From SCGC-AAA076-P13 sp964276145 (lineage in GTDB: Bacteria; Pseudomonadota; Gammaproteobacteria; Magnimaribacterales; D2472): 64,000 bases of DNA. Below the pieces are notes generated by a model. The model did no database searches, was not told the origin of the DNA, and was given only the letters and a program-made list of their open reading frames with translations. Positions 1-8,700 of the stretch are shown here, piece after piece. Location of the stretch: positions 124,001 to 188,000 of the forward strand of contig CAXYDN010000007.1 in assembly GCA_964276145.1 (NCBI GenBank). The letters run 5' to 3'. The number at the start of each line of letters is the position of its first letter. The first letter of the stretch is position 1. Both the position numbers and the translations under genes were made by a program.

Positions 1-397
1 ATACTCCTATAAAACCAATTAATAGACCGCATAACTGCTTTAAAGTGACATCTTCTCCTATCCATATATATGCAATCATCATTGTATTAAAAGCTGTGGT
101 TGCATTTAATATAGCCAGAACATTTGAATCAGCTCCATAACTAGCAAATGAAAATAGTGTAAACGGGATAGCATTATTCATTACGGCAAGTACCAAAACC
201 TGTTTCCATATTGGTTTTAACAAATGAATATATTTATTTCTTAATAGAATTGGTAAAAAGATACATGAGGCAATTATTAATCTGGTATTAACTAGAGCAA
301 TTGGACCAAATTCTGGAGTTGCAACTTTTATAAACATAAAGGCACTGCCCCAAAGGGCACCTAAAAAAGTTAATAAAATCCAGTATCTAATTTCCAT
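1..397 (-). CDS. EamA/DMT-family transporter, N-terminal part
   Basis: The first about 132 residues of an inner-membrane drug/metabolite transporter; the 3' end lies outside the window. The N terminus reads MEIRYWILLTFLGALWGSAF, with the GALWGSAF motif typical of the first EamA helix, followed by further hydrophobic helices (about residues 28-45, 66-90 and 95-130). EamA proteins export amino acids or other small metabolites; the substrate cannot be read here. The ATG has no clear Shine-Dalgarno sequence and sits 15 nt downstream of a strong rho-independent terminator on the same strand. Expression therefore probably depends on read-through or regulated termination. Confidence 0.85.
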   Translation of the reverse strand, partial: MEIRYWILLTFLGALWGSAFMFIKVATPEFGPIALVNTRLIIASCIFLPILLRNKYIHLLKPIWKQVLVLAVMNNAIPFTLFSFASYGADSNVLAILNATTAFNTMMIAYIWIGEDVTLKQLCGLLIGFIGV

Positions 398-406
398 ATT
401 AATAAG

Positions 407-622
407 ATAAAAAAACCCCCAAGTAAACTTGGGGGTTTAAGAAATCTAGTTTAATTGCAGTAGCAACTCTGAACTAGTCGAAAACTTAAAACTTACCTCT
501 TGTCAAAAGGTAGATCCTCCGTTTCCTGTTATTAAATAAATACTAATAGGATCACCTCCATTGTTCAGGGTAATAATAAAATGAATGCCAGTCCCCTTAA
601 AAAACTTGCAAACAAGACATCT
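407..622 (-). promoter_or_regulatory. structured leader RNA (attenuator or sRNA) upstream of EamA gene
   Basis: A minus-strand -10 box TATAAT (629-634) predicts an RNA starting near 622. It can form a 7-bp hairpin with loop GAC (about 495-511), a hairpin closed by CTAGTT/AACTAG (about 445-477), and a terminator (413-438) just before the EamA start codon. It contains a 9-codon ORF (MKMSCLQVF). A second open frame ends TGA at 503-505 with C terminus YLITGNGGSTF, rich in Ile codons, but it has only an ATT codon behind an AAGGGG site as possible start. The arrangement resembles transcription attenuation; an independent small RNA is the alternative. No known riboswitch was recognised. Confidence 0.45.
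413..438 (-). terminator. rho-independent terminator in the EamA leader
   Basis: An 11-bp perfect stem, AAACCCCCAAG paired with CTTGGGGGTTT, has a TAAA loop. On the minus strand it is followed by a run of T residues. It ends 15 nt before the EamA start codon. Confidence 0.85.
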
Positions 623-681
623 TCATAAATTATATACACTCTATAAATGAAATAAAGTATTTTTTTGGGATAAAAAAATAA

Positions 682-891
682 TTAAAAACTAAATTCTAAT
701 TGAGCCTTTGGTTCTATAAAATTTATGGATTTCGAGTTAAATGTATACTTATTAATATAAGTGTTTAATGCATCTATATCGTTATTGAAGTATTCAAAGG
801 CAAGAGTTTTTTTAATTGAGGGTTTGTCATGCGATGATATAAATCTCTCTATCACAGGATCAAATTTATTTATTTTTTTTAGATTATTCAT
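682..891 (-). CDS. SOS-regulated small protein of unknown function
   Basis: A 69-residue, Lys/Asn/Phe-rich soluble protein with no signal peptide or membrane segment. Its C terminus KAQLEFSF loosely resembles a QLxLF-type beta-clamp-binding tail; that is only a resemblance. The family is not recognised. The promoter is unusually clear: -35 TTTACA (925-930), 18-bp spacer and -10 TATAAT (901-906), with the spacer filled by a LexA box at 907-922. The -10 lies 9 nt before the ATG and there is no Shine-Dalgarno sequence, so the mRNA is almost leaderless. The promoter layout predicts LexA repression and induction by DNA damage. It could be a cell-division or polymerase-accessory factor, but nothing in the sequence proves this. 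Confidence 0.7.
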   Translation of the reverse strand: MNNLKKINKFDPVIERFISSHDKPSIKKTLAFEYFNNDIDALNTYINKYTFNSKSINFIEPKAQLEFSF

Positions 892-900
892 AATGAAGTA

Positions 901-930
901 ATTATACTGTATGTATATACAGTATGTAAA
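901..930 (-). promoter_or_regulatory. promoter with LexA/SOS box
   Basis: The -35 TTTACA and -10 TATAAT are separated by 18 bp. The 20-mer TACTGTATGTATATACAGTA (905-924) differs at one position from the gammaproteobacterial SOS consensus and contains CTGT-N8-ACAG at 907-922. It overlaps the whole spacer, so LexA binding would exclude polymerase. Confidence 0.88.
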
Positions 931-940
931 TACTTATGAA

Positions 941-1516
941 TTAATCGTCATGAACGGGATAAAACCTTCTATCTTTAAGCATATTGAACATAATCATTAA
1001 CCATATTACAAATGTCATTGCACCGAATACATCTCCTATGAAAAATCTAGCTATAACAATTGCATTGATATCAACATTATTCATTAAACCCAATACAAGA
1101 TTAGTGAAAATAGCATTGAATAATGCTGATATTATTATCACTAATATAAGAAATTTATAATTAGCAAAATTAATTTTCTTCAGGATTGAATAAGAGAAAC
1201 TAGAAGCTCGTGACCATTTCAAGATTTCTACAGCAACCACAACTGAGGCTAACGAAAAAATGCTAGCAAAACCCCAGTACTGAAGATATTGATCACCGTA
1301 TATCAAAGTTGGGCCAGTTATTTCAGCTAAATATAATGCTGGAAGAGATCGCGTGCCAAAAAAGCAATAAAAAACAACCCTACAACCATGTGGCAAGTAG
1401 ACAAGACTACCAACCCAACCCTTATCAAGGGTTTGAAACGTTATATAAGACCATAAAGCATATACAAGCATTGCAGCAACATAAGTAGTTAGAGTTACTT
1501 GCATGAAGTATTTCAT
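941..1516 (-). CDS. multi-pass membrane protein, MASE1-like
   Basis: A 191-residue integral membrane protein with about six hydrophobic helices and short charged ends. The stretch YLPHGCRVVFYCFFGTRSLP after the first helix resembles the pattern of MASE1-type sensory membrane domains (small hydrophobic loop, P-x-G-x-R, then a helix with Phe-Gly-x-R). No catalytic or signalling domain follows, so if it is a sensor it works through a partner. The winged-helix regulator at 1538-1831 is encoded 21 bp upstream on the same strand, probably in the same transcript. Function is unknown. Confidence 0.65.
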   Translation of the reverse strand: MKYFMQVTLTTYVAAMLVYALWSYITFQTLDKGWVGSLVYLPHGCRVVFYCFFGTRSLPALYLAEITGPTLIYGDQYLQYWGFASIFSLASVVVAVEILKWSRASSFSYSILKKINFANYKFLILVIIISALFNAIFTNLVLGLMNNVDINAIVIARFFIGDVFGAMTFVIWLMIMFNMLKDRRFYPVHDD

Positions 1517-1537
1517 AAATTTGATTTAGATAAAGTG

Positions 1538-1831
1538 CTAAACAGCAATCAAGTCTAAAAATACCTCTCTTCTATCTGCGTTAGATTGAATAAGTTTGAC
1601 CATATGATCATCTTCAAAGTTTTTAATTGCCTTGTAAACAGTGGATCTAGAAAAACCAGAAGATGCGATCACATCAGTAATATTACATTTACCACATGAA
1701 TGAATTTTTGAGGCAATTGTATAATAAATTTTTTTCTCAGTTTCATTGTATGAGACAAGATTTAAATCTTTATCGATGTTATTAAGCATTTCTAATATGC
1801 TTGCTAATTGTTGTAAGTATTTTTTAGACAT
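1538..1831 (-). CDS. winged-helix DNA-binding protein, MarR-like
   Basis: A 97-residue protein with a predicted N-terminal helix (1-30) and a winged helix-turn-helix (about 40-95). The recognition-helix segment SGFSRSTVYKAIKNFEDDHM is followed by a wing and the D-R-R-E turn typical of MarR-like domains. It probably dimerises and binds DNA as a transcriptional regulator. It is followed after 21 bp by a membrane protein gene (941-1516), suggesting joint expression. The target sites and any ligand are unknown. Confidence 0.75.
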   Translation of the reverse strand: MSKKYLQQLASILEMLNNIDKDLNLVSYNETEKKIYYTIASKIHSCGKCNITDVIASSGFSRSTVYKAIKNFEDDHMVKLIQSNADRREVFLDLIAV

Positions 1832-1888
1832 AAAATAATTCTAGCTATGTATACTAAATCTTGCAAGAGCTAAAAATAATTGAAATAT

Positions 1889-1978
1889 TGGCGGAGAGAC
1901 GGGGATTCGAACCCCGGAACCAGTTACCCAGTTACTACCTTTCCAAGGTAGCGCAATCGACCACTCTGCCATCTCTCC
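1889..1978 (-). tRNA. tRNA-Ser(GGA)
   Basis: The complete cloverleaf has a long variable arm and 7-bp acceptor stem GGAGAGA/TCTCTCC. The anticodon stem-loop is CTACC-TTGGAAA-GGTAG (anticodon GGA), the T-loop is TTCGAAT, the discriminator is G, and CCA is encoded. Confidence 0.97.
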
Positions 1979-2012
1979 AGATGAAGCATTTTACATGATT
2001 CTATAAATTTAA

Positions 2013-2732
2013 TTATTGATTAAATACCCTAAAGTTTTTAAAAAAGAATGTTCTCATTGATGACCTAATTGGATTAATATCAATACCTCCTCTTCTTAAA
2101 AACCTTCCACAGACTTCTATATCAAAACCGAAATATTTTTTTTCTATGTTAAGAAATATCTCTTCAATACATTGTTCATGGAATTCTCCCTTATCTTTAA
2201 AAGATTTTAGATACCTCTGTAGCCATTTAAGATCAATTTTTGCATTTGTATAAACATAAATCATTGCGAAATCAGGCTGAGATGTGACCGGACAGATTGA
2301 TCTAAAACCATCAAAGCGAATAGGATGATTTGGTTTGGAAAACTCTCTTGATGTTTTATTTAGATTTAATGAATTTGGTTCGCAGTAGAATTTTTTAACA
2401 AACTTAATACTTACTGAAGACTTTGTTACTTTATTGATATCTTTTTGAATTTTTAAAAGTACATCTTTTTCGTTTGCAAAAGTTTTTTTATAGTAAGAGT
2501 TTAAATAAAGCTTTAAGGATTTTGATTCAACAATATTTATAGATGATGATGGTATCTTAATCTCCATCACTTTTAACATAGGATTTTTGTTTGAATCAAG
2601 ATAACTAAACTCATAAGCGTTCCAAAAATCAACACCGAAACTTTTTGAAATTTTGTTTCTTGGTATTGGATCAAGTATCTTAAAACCTGTTGGTTTATTA
2701 GTATTAGTTTTGCCAAGATATTTTGTTTTCAT
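2013..2732 (-). CDS. queF: NADPH-dependent 7-cyano-7-deazaguanine reductase (QueF)
   Basis: Reduces preQ0 to preQ1 in queuosine synthesis for tRNA modification. The 239-residue protein is of the longer, two-domain type II kind found in gammaproteobacteria, though somewhat shorter than the 282 residues of E. coli. It has the QueF signature ESKSLKLYL (69-77), the catalytic cysteine in SICPVTSQPD (Cys147) with Asp154, and the C-terminal LRRGGIDINP motif (212-221). Its start overlaps the end of the yadH-like gene by 4 nt (ATGA), so the two are translationally coupled, probably as the last gene of yadG-yadH-queF. Confidence 0.95.
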   Translation of the reverse strand: MKTKYLGKTNTNKPTGFKILDPIPRNKISKSFGVDFWNAYEFSYLDSNKNPMLKVMEIKIPSSSINIVESKSLKLYLNSYYKKTFANEKDVLLKIQKDINKVTKSSVSIKFVKKFYCEPNSLNLNKTSREFSKPNHPIRFDGFRSICPVTSQPDFAMIYVYTNAKIDLKWLQRYLKSFKDKGEFHEQCIEEIFLNIEKKYFGFDIEVCGRFLRRGGIDINPIRSSMRTFFFKNFRVFNQ

Positions 2733-3508
2733 TGCCTTATTCCTGTTCCTTTTTTAAGAAAATACAAACAAGCTCCAGCAAGAATACCAATAAATGCAAA
2801 AATCATTCCAAGCGAAAATGAAATAGATACGTCACTTACGCCCAACATTCCTTCTCTAAAAGTATTTACAACATAAAGCATTGGATTAAACATAGAGATT
2901 GATCTCCATATATCAGGAAGAATATTTATAGAATAAAAAACACCACCTAGATAAATTAAAGGAGTTAAAATAAAGGTTGGGATAATAGAAATATCATCAA
3001 AACTATCAGCAAATACAGCATTTATAAACCCCATTAAAGAGAATAATATTGCAGTTAAAAGAAGAACGGTAACTGTAAGTAGTGGATTAACAACAGTGAA
3101 TTCTGGATAAAAAATTAGACTTACACCAAATACTATAAAACCAATTAATACACCTCTTGCAACACCTCCTAAGACAAAACCTAATAATATTGCCCAATTT
3201 GGCATTGGAGATATTAAAAGTTCCTCTATAGATTTTTGGAACTTTACAGAATAAAAAGATGAAACAACATTATTGTAAGAATTTGTAATAACAGAAAGCA
3301 TAATCAATCCAGGTATCATATATTGAATATAATCAAAACCATCCATTGACCCAATCCTAGGTCCAATAAGTGAGCCAAAAATAACAAAATATAAAGACAT
3401 GGTTACTGCAGGCGGAACAAGAGTTTGAACCCATATTCTTAAAAATCTTCTAATCTCCTTTACAGTTAAAGTCCATAAAGAGATAGACACTTTATAATTA
3501 TTTTTCAT
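2729..3508 (-). CDS. yadH: ABC-2 type transporter permease (YadH-like)
   Basis: A 259-residue integral inner-membrane permease with about six transmembrane helices and the ABC-2 pattern; the segment QKSIEELLISPMP is a typical YadH coupling-loop sequence. It pairs with the ATPase encoded just upstream (3498-4418), whose end it overlaps by 11 nt, and it overlaps queF downstream by 4 nt. YadGH-type exporters are widespread in proteobacteria, but the cargo is not established and cannot be read from the sequence. Confidence 0.92.
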   Translation of the reverse strand: MKNNYKVSISLWTLTVKEIRRFLRIWVQTLVPPAVTMSLYFVIFGSLIGPRIGSMDGFDYIQYMIPGLIMLSVITNSYNNVVSSFYSVKFQKSIEELLISPMPNWAILLGFVLGGVARGVLIGFIVFGVSLIFYPEFTVVNPLLTVTVLLLTAILFSLMGFINAVFADSFDDISIIPTFILTPLIYLGGVFYSINILPDIWRSISMFNPMLYVVNTFREGMLGVSDVSISFSLGMIFAFIGILAGACLYFLKKGTGIRQ

Positions 3509-4418
3509 TAGAATTTACCATTTCTATAAATAATTCTTCTAATCTATTGGATTCGTTTCTCATAGATTTGATTTTAATATTTAATTTTGACAGTTCTGCA
3601 AAAAGTGCATTAATTGATCTATCTTTATTAACAGCTGCCACCAATGTAAGTGGATCTTCAAGTTTAAGTGGGAAGCCTTCAACTGATGGAGCCTCGTCTA
3701 GTGGTTCTGTAAGGTCAAATACAAAACCTTGAACATTAAGCGTTCCTAGTAGATCTTTCATACCAGTATCAGCGACCATCGTTCCATGATCAATAATTCC
3801 AATGTTACGACAGAGTTGCTCTGCTTCCTCGAGGTAATGAGTTGTTAAAATAATGGTTGTACCATTTGTATTTATTTCTTTTAAAAAAGTCCACATCTCT
3901 CTTCTTAATTCAATATCGACTCCTGCGGTTGGCTCGTCAAGAATTAATAATTTTGGATCATGCACTAATGCCTTTGCAATCATTAATCTTCTTTTATATC
4001 CACCCGATAGGGTTCTAGCCTGATCATTTCTTTTATCCCACAAGCTTAATCTTTTTAAGATATTTTCAACTTTAGGCATTGCTTCTGATTTAGGAATGCC
4101 ATAAAAACCAGCTTGCGTAACAACAATGTCTAATACTTTTTCAAATTGTGAAAAATTAATTTCTTGAGAAACTACACCCAATAATGTCTTAGCTTCAGCC
4201 ATATTTTTATCAACATCTATACCAAAAATTTTTACGTTTCCAGATGATTTGGTAACAAGAGATCCTATTATTCCAATAGTTGATGACTTACCTGCACCAT
4301 TAGGACCTAACAGTGCATAAAAATCTCCCTCTTTGACTGATAAAGAAATACCTTTAAGCGCCTCAGTGCCACCAGGATAAGTTTTTTTAAGATCAGAGAT
4401 CTCTAGCGCGTATGTCAT
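3498..4418 (-). CDS. yadG: ABC transporter ATP-binding protein (YadG-like)
   Basis: A 306-residue ATPase: Walker A GPNGAGKS (38-45), signature LSGGY (137-141), Walker B LLILDE (157-162), an H-loop in ILTTHYLEEAE, and an extra C-terminal domain of about 90 residues usual in YadG/CcmA-type proteins. It energises the YadH-like permease encoded next to it. A possible promoter (-35 TTGTAA, 17 bp, -10 TAGATT) overlaps the end of the upstream permease gene and ends 6 nt before this ATG, so an internal leaderless transcript is possible. Confidence 0.93.
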   Translation of the reverse strand: MTYALEISDLKKTYPGGTEALKGISLSVKEGDFYALLGPNGAGKSSTIGIIGSLVTKSSGNVKIFGIDVDKNMAEAKTLLGVVSQEINFSQFEKVLDIVVTQAGFYGIPKSEAMPKVENILKRLSLWDKRNDQARTLSGGYKRRLMIAKALVHDPKLLILDEPTAGVDIELRREMWTFLKEINTNGTTIILTTHYLEEAEQLCRNIGIIDHGTMVADTGMKDLLGTLNVQGFVFDLTEPLDEAPSVEGFPLKLEDPLTLVAAVNKDRSINALFAELSKLNIKIKSMRNESNRLEELFIEMVNSNEK

Positions 4419-4427
4419 ATATTGAAT

Positions 4428-5760
4428 CTAATTTTTATCTATACCAATTACAAGAATACTTAGAATAATACCAACTAAAAGCCCAACCCATGCACTAAAG
4501 AATGTTATAAAAACAGCTATCAATAATGCTGAGGCCATTTCTGTATTTTTCTTTGGAATTGCCATGGCTACATAAGCGCATGCAAAGCCTGTTAATATTA
4601 GCGTTAAAGTAAGAGCCATCTGCATTAATGGCTTCATTAATGTAATAAAGGGTAATGTGAAATATAAAATTGGTAGTCCCATAAGATAGTAAGAGCCAAG
4701 ACCATCAAAAATTGAAGGCATTTCCTTTGGACCCTTTTTCCACCTTTCAACAACAACAACATGTACACCTGTCCATAAAGCTCCTTGAGTTGGAAAGAAA
4801 GGGTTTACCAATAAGCCTAAAAAGTTTCTTACAGCAATAGAAAGATGAGATCTATCTAAATTAATATCAAGAGGTTCGTCAGGTCTAGATTTCTGACCAT
4901 CGTTTAATACTTCGGTTGCTGTTATTAGGTCGCCAAAAAGAAGTGTGTATCCTATGATTACTAATGGTAGAGCTTCTAGATACATTGGTAAGGATGGAAA
5001 ACCTATTACTAATGGTGAAGTCTTATTAAATAGTGAGACAACATCAGGAACTTGGAAGCCCCATTGAATATCAAAAGTAACTTCTTTTAATAAAAAAGCT
5101 ACCAATCCTGCAAGAATAAACCCTGGAAGAAGACCAAGTGAACCTAATCTTTTTAAAGAAGATGTTTTTCTCAGCTAACTTTTTAAAAGGATCTGAGAAG
5201 GTTGTTATCACACACAAGATAATTGCAACTGCCATGGATACTGGTTGAAGCATTAATTTATCCATATCAGTAACAAAAACCTGATAAAAAGCAGCCAAGG
5301 CTGCACCTAAAATAATCCCAGCCTTTAATCCATTAGGAATAATTTGTATTAATTTTTTTCCCCATCCAGTGCTTCCTAGTATAAATACCAGTAATGTGAA
5401 TTCAATGCACATTGCAGCCATGAATTGGAATGTGGCTGGATCGTATACCCCGTTAAATTGACCTTTTGTTGCAAAAGCAGCAATAACAATTGGTAATGCG
5501 GGTGTAATCCAACCAGGAGCCATGGGCTCACCAAAAAATATTGGTCCAGAGGCTATTAAGGAACCAGCAACAAAACTTAAAGCAACACCCTCTTCAAATG
5601 ATAAACCTAAGCCCATTGCCACTGGCACAGCAGCGAATGCAGTCGCTCCAGATATTACCATTCCTTGAAAAAACTCTCCTGCCCTAAATTTAATATGTAT
5701 GAATGGAATCCTTAGTGTAAATGGTCCCCATGATATGCCTTTATTTGTTGTAGTGTTCAT
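4428..5760 (-). pseudogene. multi-pass permease, split by one frameshift
   Basis: One permease gene read in two frames: residues 1 to about 200 come from 5760 down to about 5165, and the rest from about 5164 down to 4428. Skipping one A in the A5 run (T5 at 5165-5169 on the plus strand) gives the continuous junction EKTSSLKRLGSLGLLPGF. The joined product is about 443 residues with 10 or more hydrophobic helices, and the first half contains FFGEPMAPGWITPALPIV. It resembles SulP/NCS2-like secondary permeases, but the family assignment is uncertain. The ATG overlaps the stop of the VWA gene (ATGA), so it belongs to the moxR-VWA operon. The break may be an assembly error. Confidence 0.65.
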
Positions 5761-6932
5761 TTTGATAACTCCGACATTCCGTCTTCTAATCCCTTAAGTG
5801 TTAAAGGATACATTCTATTATCAAATAAGTCTCTAAGAATACAAACTGATGAAGTATAGTCCCAGTGATCATCAGGCACTGGATTTAACCATGCCATATT
5901 ATTAAAATGATCTGATAACCTTTTAATCCAAACATGGCCAGGCTCTTCGTTCCAATGCTCAATACTGCCACCAGGATTAGTAATCTCATATGGAGCCATA
6001 GTTGCATCTCCAACCACAATGACTTTGTAATCAGATGAGTACTTATTAATCATATCTTGAACAAGGAATCTTTCTTGAGATCTTCTTAGATTATCTTTCC
6101 AAACAGACTCATAAATACAATTATGAAAATAATAATATTCTAGATGCTTAAACTCAGTTTTAATTGCTGAAAAAAGCTCCTCACATAACTTTATATATGG
6201 ATCCATAGAACCGCCAACATCAAATAAAACAATAACTTTTACTGTATTGGATCTTTCTGGAACCATGTGAATATCTAGATATCCAGCATTTTTTGCAGTC
6301 GATTTGATTGTTCCATCCATATCAAGTTCTAAATCATTACCTTGTCGTGCAAATTTTCTAAGCCTTCTAAGGGCCATTTTGATATCTCTAATACCAATAA
6401 TTACAGAGTCATCTAGGTTGCTAAATTGTCGCTGTTCCCAAACTTTTACTGCGCTTTTTTGACCGCCTTCTCCACCAACTCTGATACCTTCAGGATTTTG
6501 TCCACCATGACCAAAGGGTGATGTTCCATTAGTGCCAACCCATTTATTGCCACCCTCATGCCTATCTTTCTGTTCTTCTAATCTTTTTTTAAATTCCTCA
6601 AGTAATTTTTCAAGGCCACCAAGAGATTGAATTTTTTTTAACTCCTCAGGATCTAGCTCTTTTTCAAAAGCTTTTCTTAGCCAGTCTTCAGGAATAAGAG
6701 CTTGAAAAATATCTTCAAGTTTTTCAATACCTTTAAAATATATATCAAATGCTTTATCAAACTTGTCATAATGTTTTTCATCTTTAACTAAAATTGCTCT
6801 AGAAAGATAATAAAAATCATCAATGTTGGAATAAGCTAATTGTTTTTCTAAAGCTCCTAACAAATCTAATAGCTCCCTTAGAGTGCATGGAACACCGGAA
6901 GATCTAACAGTTTGAAAAAGATTTATCAGCAT
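5757..6932 (-). CDS. VWA (CoxE-like) domain protein
   Basis: A 391-residue cytoplasmic protein. The N-terminal half is helical and charged (coiled-coil-like around 95-125, then a Gly-rich linker around 128-160). The C-terminal half is a von Willebrand A domain with the metal-site sequence FDVGGSMD (237-244). It follows the MoxR ATPase gene with no gap. MoxR plus VWA pairs act as metal-dependent chaperones or maturation systems (for example CoxD/CoxE). Here the partner downstream is a permease gene overlapping by 4 nt, so the permease is the most likely client; this is an inference. Confidence 0.88.
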   Translation of the reverse strand: MLINLFQTVRSSGVPCTLRELLDLLGALEKQLAYSNIDDFYYLSRAILVKDEKHYDKFDKAFDIYFKGIEKLEDIFQALIPEDWLRKAFEKELDPEELKKIQSLGGLEKLLEEFKKRLEEQKDRHEGGNKWVGTNGTSPFGHGGQNPEGIRVGGEGGQKSAVKVWEQRQFSNLDDSVIIGIRDIKMALRRLRKFARQGNDLELDMDGTIKSTAKNAGYLDIHMVPERSNTVKVIVLFDVGGSMDPYIKLCEELFSAIKTEFKHLEYYYFHNCIYESVWKDNLRRSQERFLVQDMINKYSSDYKVIVVGDATMAPYEITNPGGSIEHWNEEPGHVWIKRLSDHFNNMAWLNPVPDDHWDYTSSVCILRDLFDNRMYPLTLKGLEDGMSELSK

Positions 6933-7787
6933 TTATTTATTTGCTGCTTCTCTTCTAGACATGAATGCAAGACGCTCAAGCAATTGCACATCTTGCTCAT
7001 TTTTTAATAGAGCTCCATACAAAGGTGGTATCGCTTTTGATGAGTCTGCATTTTTTAATATTTCATCTGGCATATCATCTGATAAAAGAAGCTTTAACCA
7101 GTCTATTAACTCAGATGTCGATGGCTTTTTCTTTAATCCAGGAATTTTTCTTAAATCAAAAAATATCTCCAGCGCCTCATTAACTAATTTTTTCTTAATT
7201 TTTGGGTAGTGAACTGAAACAATCTTATTCATAGTTTCTCTATCTGGAAATTGAATGTAATGAAAAAAACATCTTCTTAAAAAAGCATCTGGTAATTCCT
7301 TTTCATTGTTTGAGGTCATTATAATTAATGGTCTATGCTTGGCTTTAATGGTCTCACCTGTTTCGTAACAGAAGAATTCCATTCGATCAATTTCTTGAAG
7401 TAAATCATTAGGAAATTCAATGTCTGCTTTGTCAATTTCATCAATTAAGAGGACGACTTGCTTATCTGAGGTAAAAGCCTCCCAAAGCTTTCCTTTTTTA
7501 ATATAGTTACTTATATCTTTAACTCTTTCATCGCCAAGCTGAGAGTCTCTTAAGCGCGTTACTGCATCATATTCATATAAGCCTTGAGATGCTTTTGTTG
7601 TAGACTTGATATGCCACTCTATAAGTTCCATATTTAGAGCTTCAGCTACCTCAATTGCTAATAAAGTTTTACCTGTTCCAGGTTCACCCTTAATAAGCAA
7701 AGGCCTTTCAAGAGCCATAGAAGCATTAACCGCCATACTTAAATCTTCAGTAGCAATATAGTTTTTAGTTCCTTTGAATTGCATCAT
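6933..7787 (-). CDS. MoxR-family AAA+ ATPase
   Basis: A 284-residue AAA+ ATPase: Walker A GEPGTGKT (34-41), Walker B VVLLIDE (111-117), sensor 1 in MTSNNEKELPDAFLRRC, and a C-terminal lid. It works as a ring with the VWA protein encoded immediately downstream to remodel or activate a client protein. The start has an AAAGGGA ribosome site followed by two adjacent ATG codons; the first was taken. It heads the moxR-VWA-permease operon. Confidence 0.93.
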   Translation of the reverse strand: MMQFKGTKNYIATEDLSMAVNASMALERPLLIKGEPGTGKTLLAIEVAEALNMELIEWHIKSTTKASQGLYEYDAVTRLRDSQLGDERVKDISNYIKKGKLWEAFTSDKQVVLLIDEIDKADIEFPNDLLQEIDRMEFFCYETGETIKAKHRPLIIMTSNNEKELPDAFLRRCFFHYIQFPDRETMNKIVSVHYPKIKKKLVNEALEIFFDLRKIPGLKKKPSTSELIDWLKLLLSDDMPDEILKNADSSKAIPPLYGALLKNEQDVQLLERLAFMSRREAANK

Positions 7788-7805
7788 TATTCCCTTTATA
7801 TAGTT

Positions 7806-8648
7806 TTAATTTGATAGTTTTTCTTCCGACTTTAGTATTCTAGTTAGTTGTCGACTTGAAGCAACTAAATTTTCGTTTAAATCCCAAATATTACAATCTT
7901 GCTCAAAATATCCCTTATTAATATCCTTGGCTATGAAATCTGCAAATAAGATTTCAGTAGTTGGCATTTGTCTTATGTGAGTGGTTAAGCTGTATGTCGG
8001 AATCCATCCCAAAGGTCCATATTTATTAGATACAACAGGTGGAGCAACATCTACATAAAATGATAAAACAAACTGATCTGGGATGCCTCCATCCATTTGC
8101 ATATACGAAGAACATCTTGCTTCGGCTTCATGTATATCTATATCTCTATCCCACCATGCATGTCTTGGGTGAACTGTGCAGCTCAATTGATGGATAAATG
8201 AAGGAGTTAAACCTGGTGATATTTTGTCATAATTTAAATCTTTATATTTGTTTCTTGGAATCTCTTTCATGATTTCAGGAGAATTCGTCTCTAAACCATC
8301 ATATCCTTTCATGTGTTCAAAATCTGAACATATAGCATTGAATACGGTACATATCTTGTTATCTTGGATAAGCTTAACAGCGCCCGATGAAGTGCCTCTT
8401 GATACTTTAAATATTTCAACTTCTAAAATAATATCTTTTGCTTCAATTCTATCTAAATATTGTATTGATGAACTTATTGCTACCGAGTGTGGTACCGATG
8501 ATATTAATGCTTTATGCATAAGTGCATTCAAATATCCACCATGAGGAGTCTTACCAACAAAATATCTAGAATCAGGATTAATACTGTATGTATTTTTAGA
8601 GACAGATTCTAGTAACAAAGCGTTTTGAAATTGATCAAATTGATTCAT
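7806..8648 (-). CDS. acyl-CoA thioesterase-like protein (double hotdog)
   Basis: A 280-residue cytoplasmic protein resembling TesB-like thioesterases with two hotdog domains. The N-terminal part has the segment KTPHGGYLNALMHKAL (HGGY motif) at about residue 33, and the C-terminal hotdog starts near residue 150 (YMQMDGGIPDQFVLSFYVD). Such enzymes hydrolyse acyl-CoA esters; chain-length preference cannot be judged. It ends 18 bp upstream of moxR on the same strand and starts 52 bp from the divergent tatD gene. Confidence 0.82.
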   Translation of the reverse strand: MNQFDQFQNALLLESVSKNTYSINPDSRYFVGKTPHGGYLNALMHKALISSVPHSVAISSSIQYLDRIEAKDIILEVEIFKVSRGTSSGAVKLIQDNKICTVFNAICSDFEHMKGYDGLETNSPEIMKEIPRNKYKDLNYDKISPGLTPSFIHQLSCTVHPRHAWWDRDIDIHEAEARCSSYMQMDGGIPDQFVLSFYVDVAPPVVSNKYGPLGWIPTYSLTTHIRQMPTTEILFADFIAKDINKGYFEQDCNIWDLNENLVASSRQLTRILKSEEKLSN

Positions 8649-8700
8649 GATTCAATAATTTTAGTTCATAATTCATTTTTATAGAAATTATCTGAACCAT

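Noticed and set aside
549..559. GGATCACCTCC, identical to the 3' end of 16S rRNA
   Set aside because: No other rRNA sequence surrounds it. On the minus strand the same bases lie inside the EamA leader; the match is short and can be chance.
407..622. Leader considered as 6S RNA or as CsrA-binding sRNA (several GGA motifs)
   Set aside because: No 6S central bubble or closing stem, and only a few GGA motifs without the hairpin-loop context of CsrB-type RNAs.
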